Below are positions 1-7,720 of a stretch of DNA of 64,000 nt, in pieces. The DNA comes from Liquorilactobacillus nagelii DSM 13675. GTDB lineage: Bacteria > Bacillota > Bacilli > Lactobacillales > Lactobacillaceae. The stretch covers positions 1,798,001 to 1,862,000 of the forward strand of contig NZ_CP049304.1 of assembly GCF_019444005.1 (NCBI RefSeq). The letters are read 5' to 3'. How positions within the stretch are numbered: position 1 is the first letter of the stretch; each line of letters starts with the position of its first letter. The notes beneath the pieces are model-generated. The model saw only the letters and a program-made list of their open reading frames with translations, was not told the origin of the DNA and searched no databases. A program made the position numbers and the translations under genes.

Positions 1-1629
1 TGTGTCTTTCCAATCGTAAGGAACACCTGCTGGATTGTAAACTACATTTTTAACATTTGAACGCAATAGCTGTGATTTAGCAACTTGATACAAAGGAATC
101 GTTCCTTGCTGATCCATTAATTCTTTTTCTGCAGCTACCAATTTCTGCCACCGTTTTGCAGGCTGATTACCATACGTATTTTCTGCTTCGTTTAATAAAC
201 TATCAAATTTTTTGCTTTGCCAACCTGAATTATTGTATGAGGAATTACTTTCATAAATGTCTAAGAAGTTGATTGGATCGGCAAAAACTGATTGCCAAGT
301 TTTAATTGATGCTTGATAATTACCAGCTTGTTGTTTAGCAATTAACTGAACAAACGGGATTGTCGAAACATTAACTGAAACTCCTGGTAACTTTTCAAGT
401 GCACTTTGCAAATATTCAACTGCTTGTTTACTACTATCAGTATCAGCAGTTAGAATTGTAAATTTAAGTTCTTTGGTGTTGGTCTCTTTATAACCCTTGT
501 TTAATAGCTTTTTGGCTTCCTTTAAGTTGTATGCAACCGCATTTTTAACATAAGCTTCTTGGTAAAATGCCTGTTTTGTTGTTGGATTATTACCCATACC
601 AGATGGAACAAAGCCCTTTAATGGTGTTGAACCATCTTCCAATACATCCTTAGTCAAAGCTTGACGATTAATTGCTAATGAGATTGCTCGCCTGATATTC
701 AAGTTTTTGAAAGCCGCTACTTTATTTTGATTCAAATCCAATCTGGTCGTTGCTGTCGGCAGCCGCTTAACAAAGTCTTTGTTATTAACATTGTTCTTAA
801 CTTGCTGTCCGCTTAACAATGTCTCATCAACTTTTTTGCTGCTATACAACTCATAACTAGTAGTGGTGCTTTCCGTTACCAATTCATTAATCTTTTGCAA
901 ATGAACATTTTTCTTGTCCCAATAACTGTTATTTTTAGTTAAAGTCCATTTTTTATCAGTCCCAGTCCATTTAGTTAGTTTAAATGGTCCATCAGAAACA
1001 GTGTAACGAGCTTGTGTGCCATATTTTGTGCCATATTTTTCAACCGCTGTTTTATTTAATGGGAAGAATAGTGGCCATGAAAGTAATTTTTTAAAATAGC
1101 TGACTGGCTTGGTTAACTGAACTTGCAATTTATACTTGCCAATAGCTTTGATACCCAAAGAACTTAAATCCTTTTTGCCATTGTTAATTTCTTTGGCATT
1201 TTTAACCTGATATAAATAAAAAGCATCTTGCGCTGCCGTTTTAGGATTTACTGTGCGTTGCCACGAATAGACAAAGTCTTGTGCCGTCACCTTTTCTCCG
1301 TTGGACCACTTAGCATTCTTGCGCAAATTAAAAGTATAGGTCTTGCCCCCATTGGTAACTGTCGTCTTAGTTGCTAGTGCCTTTTGGGGAGTTCCGTTTT
1401 TATCAAGTCGGTACAAACCCTCTTGAGTATTTAACAAAACATTAAAACTCAAAGTATCTGTTGCCTTAGCCAAATCAGCTGTTGCTAAGGTCGAGCTCTC
1501 AGTCCAATTCAATGTTTGCTTGCTAGCATACTTACCACTTGACTGAGTAGAGCTACCTTTGCTACCGCATCCCGCTAGTAAAAATGCCGTAGCTGTGACT
1601 GCCAATAAAACTTTTTTGTATCTTTTCAA
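1..1629 (-). CDS. Oligopeptide ABC transporter substrate-binding lipoprotein (OppA-like), C-terminus outside window
   Basis: Extracellular binding protein that captures peptides and hands them to an Opp permease. The frame is open from a TTG start at 1629 to the window edge, 543 codons, so only the C-terminal tail is missing. The start is set by a GAGGGGG ribosome site five bases upstream. The product begins with a basic and hydrophobic lipoprotein signal ending LLAGC (Cys21) and then follows the SBP_bac_5 fold, with WSNGEKVTAQDFVYSW near residue 105. It is clearly paralogous to the two OppA proteins at 20416-23936 but is not beside permease or ATPase genes here, so it is probably an orphan receptor sharing their membrane complex. 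A T-box leader precedes it. Family assignment is firm; the peptide preference is unknown. Confidence 0.9.
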   Translation of the reverse strand, partial: MKRYKKVLLAVTATAFLLAGCGSKGSSTQSSGKYASKQTLNWTESSTLATADLAKATDTLSFNVLLNTQEGLYRLDKNGTPQKALATKTTVTNGGKTYTFNLRKNAKWSNGEKVTAQDFVYSWQRTVNPKTAAQDAFYLYQVKNAKEINNGKKDLSSLGIKAIGKYKLQVQLTKPVSYFKKLLSWPLFFPLNKTAVEKYGTKYGTQARYTVSDGPFKLTKWTGTDKKWTLTKNNSYWDKKNVHLQKINELVTESTTTSYELYSSKKVDETLLSGQQVKNNVNNKDFVKRLPTATTRLDLNQNKVAAFKNLNIRRAISLAINRQALTKDVLEDGSTPLKGFVPSGMGNNPTTKQAFYQEAYVKNAVAYNLKEAKKLLNKGYKETNTKELKFTILTADTDSSKQAVEYLQSALEKLPGVSVNVSTIPFVQLIAKQQAGNYQASIKTWQSVFADPINFLDIYESNSSYNNSGWQSKKFDSLLNEAENTYGNQPAKRWQKLVAAEKELMDQQGTIPLYQVAKSQLLRSNVKNVVYNPAGVPYDWKDT

Positions 1630-1654
1630 TTAAAATCCCCCTCGTGACTTGAAA

Positions 1655-1929
1655 ATAAAAAAAGTCCCTTCTGAGCTAAAGCTCAAAAGGGACGAAAATC
1701 TCCGTGATACCACCCAAAATTCAATAAGATCTTATAATCTTATCCTCACTAAGTACTAATATACTTGTGTGCTATAATGGGCAACCCATGAAAAGCTCAC
1801 CGCAGCTTGCTTTCCAACAACTCGAAGACCATATTCGCCAAAAACTTTCATGCCTGCTTGCAGCTACTCAGGCTCTCTCTTAATGAAAATTAATCGCTAC
1901 TCATCTTTTCAAAGTCAAATTATTATGAT
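1655..1929 (-). promoter_or_regulatory. T-box leader upstream of the orphan oppA
   Basis: On the minus strand this leader shows a stem I region with AGTA and AGAGAG elements (about 1870-1910), a T-box GGGTGGTATCACGGAG (about 1698-1716), and an intrinsic terminator (stem 1664-1693 followed by a T tract at 1655-1663). T-box RNAs read through when an uncharged tRNA binds. The bulge UGGU predicts a tRNA with discriminator A. The best specifier candidate is AUG in GAATATGG, followed by a purine, which would mean methionine; that assignment is tentative. Confidence 0.85.
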
Positions 1930-1935
1930 GTTGTT

Positions 1936-1965
1936 ATTATAATTACATTTGATAGTTACTGTCAA
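1936..1965 (-). promoter_or_regulatory. Promoter of the T-box/oppA transcript
   Basis: Minus-strand TTGACA (1965-1960) and TATAAT (1941-1936) are separated by 18 bp, matching the vegetative sigma factor consensus. Transcription would start near 1929, just before the T-box stem I. Confidence 0.75.
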
Positions 1966-2093
1966 CTATAATTTTTATTTAATTGCATTGTTAGATTTTT
2001 TTAAACTAAGTCAGCACCAATATTAGCTAAAAAACATGGGTTTGGTTGTTCCACTATTTTAAAATAAGGCCCTACCAGAATCATTTTGACTGC

Positions 2094-2160
2094 AAAATAA
2101 AAAGTCCGCTATGCAGAGGACTTCATGGTTCCACCAATATAGTTTGATAGGGACTTCATT
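2094..2160 (-). promoter_or_regulatory. T-box-like antiterminator/terminator remnant
   Basis: On the minus strand TTGGTGGAACCATG closely matches the conserved T-box sequence. It is followed directly by a hairpin (AAGTCC 2118-2123 with GGACTT 2102-2107) and a T-rich run, the normal 3' half of a T-box leader. No stem I can be placed upstream: an unrelated ORF ends at 2207. No gene of its own follows before the oppA promoter. It could be a plain terminator with a chance motif. Confidence 0.45.
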
Positions 2161-2206
2161 ACAGATATTGAGAATTATTTGTTTAATATTAAAGGAATAG
2201 CTTCTT

Positions 2207-2419
2207 TTACTCATTATCAATACTGAACAATAATTTGTACAATGAGATTATTTCTTCTAATTCTTCACGCGATACATGATCGACAATAGCTTCGTCAGTG
2301 ACATGTCTTGCCCGCAAATCTAAGGCTATTGTTTGATCTAATAATACTTTCCCATAGACTGTTTGACTACTAGTTAGTTGATGATATAGCGGAAAATTGC
2401 AAATGAAAATCCATTCCAA
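2207..2419 (-). pseudogene. Unrecognised gene fragment at the left end of the island
   Basis: A 70-codon open frame overlaps, in another reading frame, the last bases of the broken ATPase gene. Its charged C-terminal half (HVSREELEEII) reads like real protein, but the apparent ATG start has no ribosome site and lies inside the upstream gene. It is best read as the 3' end of an unidentified gene joined to the ATPase remnant by a deletion. I do not recognise the family. Confidence 0.35.
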
Positions 2420-3744
2420 CTGTTTTCAACGTGCCATTCATGAGGCTTAAAAATCCTTCTAAGTCACTGGACTTCTCGTTGAGCTTCTTCAAAAAATCCT
2501 TCGTAAGCTCTAACGAACGATTCTCCTCGTCAAGTCTTTTCTCCACGCTACCAATCTGCTGAACAGCGGCGTCTACGTCCTGTCGTCCCTGCAAGGCTAA
2601 TCCTATGCTTCTTTTCGCAAGCTTTTCGATATTATCTTGTTCGTGTCGAAGTTGAGCTAATCCGGCGTCAGCTTCATCTCGTACTTGTCTAATTGTGTCA
2701 TTGACCGCAAGTATCCCTGAAAATACATCCTCCCCCAGTCCCAAGTCCTGATCCGTGTGATGATGCTTATCTGTTAGTACGGTTTGAAGATTTGTAATCT
2801 GTTCCCTAGCCGAATCAATAATCTTTTCGTCGACTTTCCCGGCAACTTGAAGTTGACTAAGTTCAATCAAACTGTCAGCTAAATTTTTCTGAAACTGTCC
2901 GATAGCAGCAATTAATTTTGCATACTCATTGTCAATTCTATCTGAAATATAAGATTTCACTTCCTCCGGATCTATTTCGTTCCCGCAAAAAAGACAAGTG
3001 GTTAATTCTGGCTCCTCACCATCTTGAAAATTATGCAAGATTAGGCCGCAGCTTAACCATTCAGCGACGTTTGATGCCACGGATGATTCGGGTTCTAGAA
3101 CGGGTGTATTCATGGCATCAATAAATTTCTTCCGTTTAGTTTGATCATACTCCTGCAAAATTGGAACAAGATAGCCCCGTTCTACAATCATCTGGCGAAT
3201 TGCTTGATCAATGTCTTCAAAGCTTGAAAATTTTGATTTGACATCCTTGTAGTGATGAATTTCATCTTTCCACTGTTCCAATGCCCGAATTGGATTAGAT
3301 TGCGCATTTGCTTTTTGATGGATTGTTTGACTGAAAATTTCTTTTAGCGGTGGCGATTTCATCACTCATAATTTTTGCCAAGGCTGACTTAGCACTTTTA
3401 AGCTCTGCGCTTGCCGAGGTGTCACTTTCGAGGGAAGAGATTATTTTCTGGCAATGAGCAATTTTATCACCCGAGTCAATCTGTTCCTTACCCACAATAA
3501 TTTTTGATCCGCGCATTGTCTCAGTATTGCGGACCTCCCGTTCAACGTAGGCCGTGTCGAAAACCCTTGAATGGTCGGAATCTAGTGCGGAAATCCATCC
3601 TGACAAAGCTGTCTTTCCCGAACTATTCTGACCAAAAAATAGATTAACTTTGTCAAACCTGCCATTAAAAGAATAATTATGAAACGACTTTGTATTCACG
3701 TTGTTCAGTTCAATCAACTTTTCCAACTCCTTTGACTTGTTCAC
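2370..3744 (-). pseudogene. RloC/PrrC-type AAA ATPase (AAA_13 family), frameshifted and C-terminally truncated
   Basis: Relative of the anticodon-nuclease ATPases that act in anti-phage defence. The N-terminal part (3744 to about 3300) carries Walker A GQNSSGKTAL and the VFDTAYVEREV stretch typical of AAA_13. The second part (3365 to 2370, shifted frame) has long coiled-coil segments around a zinc-hook-like CLFCG. The two frames overlap at 3295-3365, so a frameshift lies there. The ABC signature, Walker B and nuclease region expected in the second half are absent; the frame ends just after the second coiled coil. The gene is therefore dead as a nuclease. It starts with GTG 3744. It lies downstream of abiE on the same strand, consistent with a decayed defence cluster. 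Confidence 0.7.
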
Positions 3745-4000
3745 TCCTATTTTAACTCACAGTGTATTTCTGTTTTGCGCACCTCAGTTGGATGAGTAAG
3801 CTGACTATTCCACTATGTTCGGAGAAACCAACAAATACTTCTTCCCGAAGTCAATCAAAAGACGCGGATATGTTAGCACCGACGGCACCGTCACCAGCGA
3901 ATTCCCCACACCGCTCGTACCTCGCAGGTAAAATTTCTGACCGTAATCAGGTATGTCGCCAACTCAATTTCCGCTATTCCAACAGCACAGGAAACCAAGG
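3745..4000. other. Spacer between abiEii and the ATPase remnant
   Basis: About 255 bp of higher G+C sequence. A 38-codon plus-strand frame from ATG 3814 has no ribosome site and no recognisable domain. The stretch probably holds scrambled remains of the mobile element; I can support no gene in it. Confidence 0.3.
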
Positions 4001-4858
4001 TTATGGTAGTCCGATTGCGTTCACCAAGTCTAGCGCCGCATCACACGTTGCTTCATACGTAACCTCTTCACTGTAAACGTAGGCAACCCGGTATTTCTCC
4101 CAGCGCTGCTTTAGCAAAGCAGATGCACGCAACCGGGTAATGATTTCCACATACGTCGGCAACATCTCCTCTGTTCCGCGCAACTTCGCCGTTGCTAGCA
4201 ACGCGTCCTTCAGCACCTTGAAGTCAATATTTTGCCGCTGCACCTTGTCGAACAAATACAAATCGTAGTAGTCCTTCATGCGCGAGTTCAGTTCTTGGCG
4301 TGCCACCATTGATTCCAACTTCTCCGCCAAAATAGTTTCCATATTGTACGCCATCACCGTGATCACTTGGTCGTTGAAGATAGTGTGATGATGCCACGAA
4401 ATTTCACGCGGCGTGATGGTATCGCCGGTTGAAACGTCAATTTTCGTGTCAATGATGCTGGTGTAGATTTTCGCTTCAATATGGATCCGGAAACCTGCGT
4501 AGTCAGCAGCAACACGGATGTCGTCAATCTTAGCGATTTTCAACTGTACGTCGCCGTCCGATTCGTTCATGTCGGCGATCTCGGTGAAGACTTTGATCAC
4601 TACCTCTTTGGTCACCGGCAAGCCTTTGATCGATGTATCAACGTCACGCGTCGCGCGGGTATCAACGCCGACCATCGACGCGATCAGGAAGCCGCCTTTC
4701 AAAATTAAGTGATCTCGATACTGCGAACACGAAATACGATCCACAATCTCATCTAAGACGACTTCCTGCATAAGAATCTGGGGATCAATTTGCTTTTCCT
4801 TGGCAAGGGCGCGGACTTTGGATTTGAACTGTTGACCGTTCGTGAATCCTAACTTCAT
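4001..4858 (-). CDS. abiEii: AbiEii-type toxin nucleotidyltransferase
   Basis: Toxin half of a type IV abortive-infection toxin-antitoxin pair. AbiEii proteins are nucleotidyltransferases, some of which modify tRNA or bind GTP, and cause growth arrest after phage infection. The 285-residue product has the family core: LKGGFLIAS near residue 54 and RATRDVDTSI near residue 70, the latter supplying the metal-binding Asp pair, followed by a helical C-terminal domain with SRMKDYYDLYLF. Length is normal and no break is visible. Its ATG overlaps the stop of abiEi by four bases (ATGA), so the two are translationally coupled. Base composition is visibly more G+C-rich than the chromosome outside the island. 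Confidence 0.88.
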   Translation of the reverse strand: MKLGFTNGQQFKSKVRALAKEKQIDPQILMQEVVLDEIVDRISCSQYRDHLILKGGFLIASMVGVDTRATRDVDTSIKGLPVTKEVVIKVFTEIADMNESDGDVQLKIAKIDDIRVAADYAGFRIHIEAKIYTSIIDTKIDVSTGDTITPREISWHHHTIFNDQVITVMAYNMETILAEKLESMVARQELNSRMKDYYDLYLFDKVQRQNIDFKVLKDALLATAKLRGTEEMLPTYVEIITRLRASALLKQRWEKYRVAYVYSEEVTYEATCDAALDLVNAIGLP

Positions 4859-5442
4859 AGAAGCACCTCCATGTAGTTGTTAATGGGTTCTCTGACTTTG
4901 AACAAATCTGCATAGTGTACCAGGCGACCGATGTCTTTTTGCTTCATCTGCGAATAACTGATCATCGCCTGGCGAATGGTTTCTGAATCCGACGCGTCCC
5001 GCGTGCGCAAAATATCACACAGGGTGCGTTCGATGTTGTACACCCGGACTTTGTGTTGTCCAGGGGTTAGCACCTTCTCAACTCCTAGCGTTTGCCATTC
5101 CGGCTTCTGACGGTAGACCCGTACTGGATACTGTTGAATTGCCGGTGAATTGTAACCCAAAGGAAAATTCATCTGATACCGGTCTGGCGTGCGGTCAATC
5201 ATGTGATGCAGAAACAAGGCGCTGTCTTTGAAGTAGATGCCGCGACTAAACCGATATTGAAGGATGTACATGTCATCTTCAAAAACCGCCGGATCAATAT
5301 AAACACCACGATCGACACGTTCTAACTTTCCACTGTTAGCAAGGTCAATCAAGATGTGCGGATCAAGTCCCAACTTCTTAACATCAGCCGTTGTTACCTG
5401 ACCATGATTCTGCTGAATAAACAAATTAATCTCTGGCGTCAT
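4855..5442 (-). CDS. abiEi: AbiEi-type antitoxin / autorepressor
   Basis: Antitoxin partner of AbiEii. The family has an N-terminal winged helix (here residues 1-60, with the RVDRGVYIDPA strand) that binds inverted repeats in its own promoter, and a C-terminal antitoxin domain (residues 70-195, with YNIERTLCDILR). The ATG at 5442 is chosen because GAGGTGAT lies just upstream; an upstream ATG in the same frame at 5469 would start inside the operator. The 195-residue length is usual. The gene is first in the abiE operon and diverges from the ORF at 5527. The perfect palindrome at 5454-5498 is the expected operator. Confidence 0.87.
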   Translation of the reverse strand: MTPEINLFIQQNHGQVTTADVKKLGLDPHILIDLANSGKLERVDRGVYIDPAVFEDDMYILQYRFSRGIYFKDSALFLHHMIDRTPDRYQMNFPLGYNSPAIQQYPVRVYRQKPEWQTLGVEKVLTPGQHKVRVYNIERTLCDILRTRDASDSETIRQAMISYSQMKQKDIGRLVHYADLFKVREPINNYMEVLL

Positions 5443-5453
5443 TCTTATCACCT

Positions 5454-5498
5454 CACGTTTCACACACAATTATAGCACATTTCTATGTGTGAAACGTG
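5454..5498. promoter_or_regulatory. abiE operator: perfect 13-bp inverted repeat around the promoter
   Basis: CACGTTTCACACA (5454-5466) is repeated in inverse at 5486-5498 with a 19-bp spacer. On the minus strand an extended -10 (TGTGCTATAAT) sits in the spacer, and the upstream half-site covers the -35 region. AbiEi bound to both half-sites would block the abiE promoter and probably that of the divergent ORF at 5527. Confidence 0.75.
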
Positions 5499-5526
5499 AA
5501 AATTAAAAACTTGAAAGGAGAAACTC

Positions 5527-5823
5527 ATGCTCATTGCAACCATTCGCAACCGCGCAGCTTTCCAAGAAGACTACGTGAAGCAAATCAAGAACGCCTCACC
5601 AGGTAATGCCGAAGATGCCTTGCTGGAACTCTGCGATTACATTGAGCCACATCAAGATGGTGATTATTGGCTAGAACTCACCGCCGACCGTACCATCTCT
5701 GGCAAGCCGGTCTATTTTTGGTTCACAGCCGACATGCCGGAAAGTGGCGGCGTGCAGCGCGAAAGCCGCAAGCGTGAGTGGCATCGGTCGGCGCCAGCCG
5801 ACCGCTTACCCCCAGTACTCTAA
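5527..5823 (+). CDS. Small unrecognised protein, possibly a fusion remnant ending inside oriT
   Basis: The 98-codon frame has a strong GAAAGGAG ribosome site seven bases before ATG 5527, so translation is likely. I do not recognise residues 1-72 (ELCDYIEPH, then GKPVYFWFTADMP). The last 25 residues are basic (RESRKREWH) and the stop codon lies inside the oriT core. In ICEBs1 the coupling-protein gene ends at oriT, so this tail may be the in-frame remnant of a TcpA/ConQ-type coupling protein joined to another gene by deletion. It diverges from abiEi across the shared palindrome. Confidence 0.5.
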   Translation: MLIATIRNRAAFQEDYVKQIKNASPGNAEDALLELCDYIEPHQDGDYWLELTADRTISGKPVYFWFTADMPESGGVQRESRKREWHRSAPADRLPPVL

Positions 5824-5834
5824 CAGGGGGGGAT
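5785..5834 (+). other. Relic origin of transfer (oriT) of an ICEBs1/Tn916-type element
   Basis: An imperfect repeat, ACCCCC (5808-5813) ... CTAACAGGGGGGG (5819-5832), reproduces the organisation and the CTAACAGGGGGG core I recall for ICEBs1-type oriT nic regions. Just upstream is a perfect hairpin, CGGTCGGC (5785-5792) and GCCGACCG (5797-5804) with a four-base loop. Placement immediately before a MobT relaxase gene is the expected one. The element is decayed, but this site looks intact and could be used in trans by a related relaxase. Confidence 0.7.
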
Positions 5835-5903
5835 TAAATACAACGTCTGTGCCTGAACACGGGGTAGAAAGGTTGATACGACAGCGTTCATACGAAAATT
5901 AGC

Positions 5904-5940
5904 AAATTGTGGATGGCACCTCCAATCCACAATTTTTATT
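5904..5940 (+). terminator. Hairpin between oriT and the relaxase gene
   Basis: Perfect 11-bp inverted repeat (5904-5914 with 5925-5935) with a ten-base loop, followed by a T-rich run. It could terminate or attenuate transcription entering mobT. Confidence 0.55.
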
Positions 5941-5968
5941 TATCAAGAAAGGAGTGAGCCATTCGGAC

Positions 5969-6972
5969 ATGGGAACATGGACAGATGCGGTCAGGTCACG
6001 CCGCAAAAGACTAGGACTGACCCAAGTACAGGTTGCCCGACGGTTAGGCGTCACCCCTCATCATTTTAGCCAAATTGAAAGTGGCCGGACTAATCCTAGT
6101 GCCTCGTTGCAAATGGAAATCGACCGGCTGCTCAAGAATTGGAACGATGAACCGGAATTGACGCTGATGTTTGACTACATGCGCGTGCGGTTCCCAACGC
6201 ACGATGCCAAGGCCCCAAGGCCGTGATCACCAAGATTCTCGGGCTGACCCCGGAACACCTGATATTTGAGGAACACGGCTGCTACGGTTATTCGGCCATG
6301 TATATCTTCTCCAACATTCAGGTCATGGTCGCGCCGGTTGGCTCTAACCTCGGCACATTGGTTGAGATGAAAGGCCAAGGCTGCCGCGAGTTTGAGGGTA
6401 TTCTCCTTAGCCACGGTGAGAACTGGTACGACTACTTCCTTCGGGTCGATGAAGCAGGTGGCATCTTCAAGCGGGTCGATATTGCAATTAACGACATGGT
6501 TGGCCTGCTAAGCATTCCAGCGCTGGTCGATAAGTGTCTGAACAACGAGTGCATCTCTGTCATGCGGTCATTCCAAGGGCTGCAATCAGGCAAGCTCGTG
6601 GATCTCGACGAGGCTGGCCGGGGCAATACGCTTTACGTCGGTACGATGAAAAGCGGCGTGTACTTCTGCATCTACGAAAAGGCCGCCGAACAAGCTGCCA
6701 AACGTGGTATCGCCATTGCCGACACACCGATCATCAACCGGTTTGAAATTCGCTTGAAGAACGAAAGGGCAATCAAGGCGATTGAAAATATGCTGATTAC
6801 CCGTGACGCCGAAAAGGTCGCGTTCGGTATCATCACCCGCTACATGCGCTTCGTGGATGAAGTCCCAGACAAAAGCCGCCTAAAGTGGCCGCTCAACGAC
6901 CGCTGGGCATACTTTCTTGGCAAAGGCCGCCAGCCACACAGCACCCCAGCCTTTCGACCTAAACAAGACTAA
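5969..6972 (+). pseudogene. MobT-type relaxase (Rep_trans family, Tn916 Orf20-like), frameshifted
   Basis: Relaxase that would nick the adjacent oriT to start conjugative transfer. The first frame encodes an XRE helix-turn-helix (GLTQVQVARRLGV ... FSQIESGRTNPS) and enters the replication-initiator domain (FDYMRVRFPT). The second frame, from about 6223, continues it to the end: MKGQGCREFEGILL, FKRVDIAINDMVGLL, NRFEIRLKNERA, WAYFLGKGRQ, all closely like Tn916 Orf20. The break is an exact tandem duplication of CCAAGGCC (6207-6214 and 6215-6222); removing one copy restores one continuous frame. The last residues are replaced by sequence running into the integrase remnant. The ATG at 5969 is the best start, with AAAGGAG somewhat far upstream. 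Nonfunctional unless rescued by frameshifting. Confidence 0.85.
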
Positions 6973-7656
6973 GGCATGGCTCCAAAAACAGGTCATGCCT
7001 ACGCTCAAGGTCATCAAGATTTTCTATATCGAAGACTTCTACCAGCATTTCTGCTTCTTCACCCTGTGGTTTCTGTTTATGACTGGTATGCGCATCGGTG
7101 AAGCGACCGCCCTGCAATGGGACGACATCGACTTTGAGGAAGGTACGGTTCGGATCAACAAGACGCTGTGGTTACGCAGCTACACGAACTACTCCTTCTC
7201 CACACCGAAGACCAAAGCCAGCAACCGTACAATTCCACTGGACGCAAAAACGCTTGAGCTTCTCTCCGATTGGAAGAAAGCACAAGCGCTTGAGTGTAAA
7301 ACTGATTTGTTCTATCGTTCAACGGCGTTCCTACTCGCCGCGATCTGGTCATGCGAATCATCAAACGGCATGCGGCTCTGGCAGTAGTTCATCGTATCCG
7401 CGTTCATGCTTTACGGCACTCACATGCTTCGCTATTGATCAGTCTGGGTGAGAACCCACTGGTGATTAAAGAACGCCTCGGCCACGAGGATATTCAGACG
7501 ACACTCGGAATTTACGGGAATTTATATCCAAATATGAATTTTGAGGCCGCTAAACGGCTGAATGGTCTAGTCGAAATTTCGACCGCCAAATCAGACGTGG
7601 CGCAGGTTCAAAACAACGGTGTCACCGCTGGACTTGCACCAGAAGTTGCACGATAG
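6940..7656 (+). pseudogene. Tyrosine recombinase / integrase, 5'-deleted and frameshifted
   Basis: Site-specific recombinase of the mobile element. The N-terminal arm-binding domain is missing: the frame emerges from the relaxase 3' end and becomes integrase-like near DFYQHFCFF. The catalytic domain keeps the first Arg (TGMRIGEATALQWDD), the HALRHSHASLL box, GHEDIQTT and a Tyr in LGIYGNLYP. These residues are split between two frames: one base is missing near 7316, after which the correct frame reads NGVPTRRDLVMRIIKRHA. The gene points at, and ends 65 bp from, the guaA stop codon. A guaA 3'-end attachment site is common for genomic islands, so this fits the insertion point. It cannot excise the island itself. 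Confidence 0.85.
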
Positions 7657-7720
7657 TTGCACGAACGGGTTAGACAGGCGCCAAAGCTTTGATATACCGG
7701 CGTTTGTAAGCCGATTTTGT

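Noticed and set aside
3762..4076. 104-codon plus-strand frame overlapping the abiEii 3' end
   Set aside because: No ribosome site, no recognisable domain, and it overlaps abiEii antisense.
7098..7451. 117-codon plus-strand frame across the integrase
   Set aside because: Overlaps the catalytic integrase frame; its low-complexity Ser/Arg/Thr composition is that of a shadow frame.
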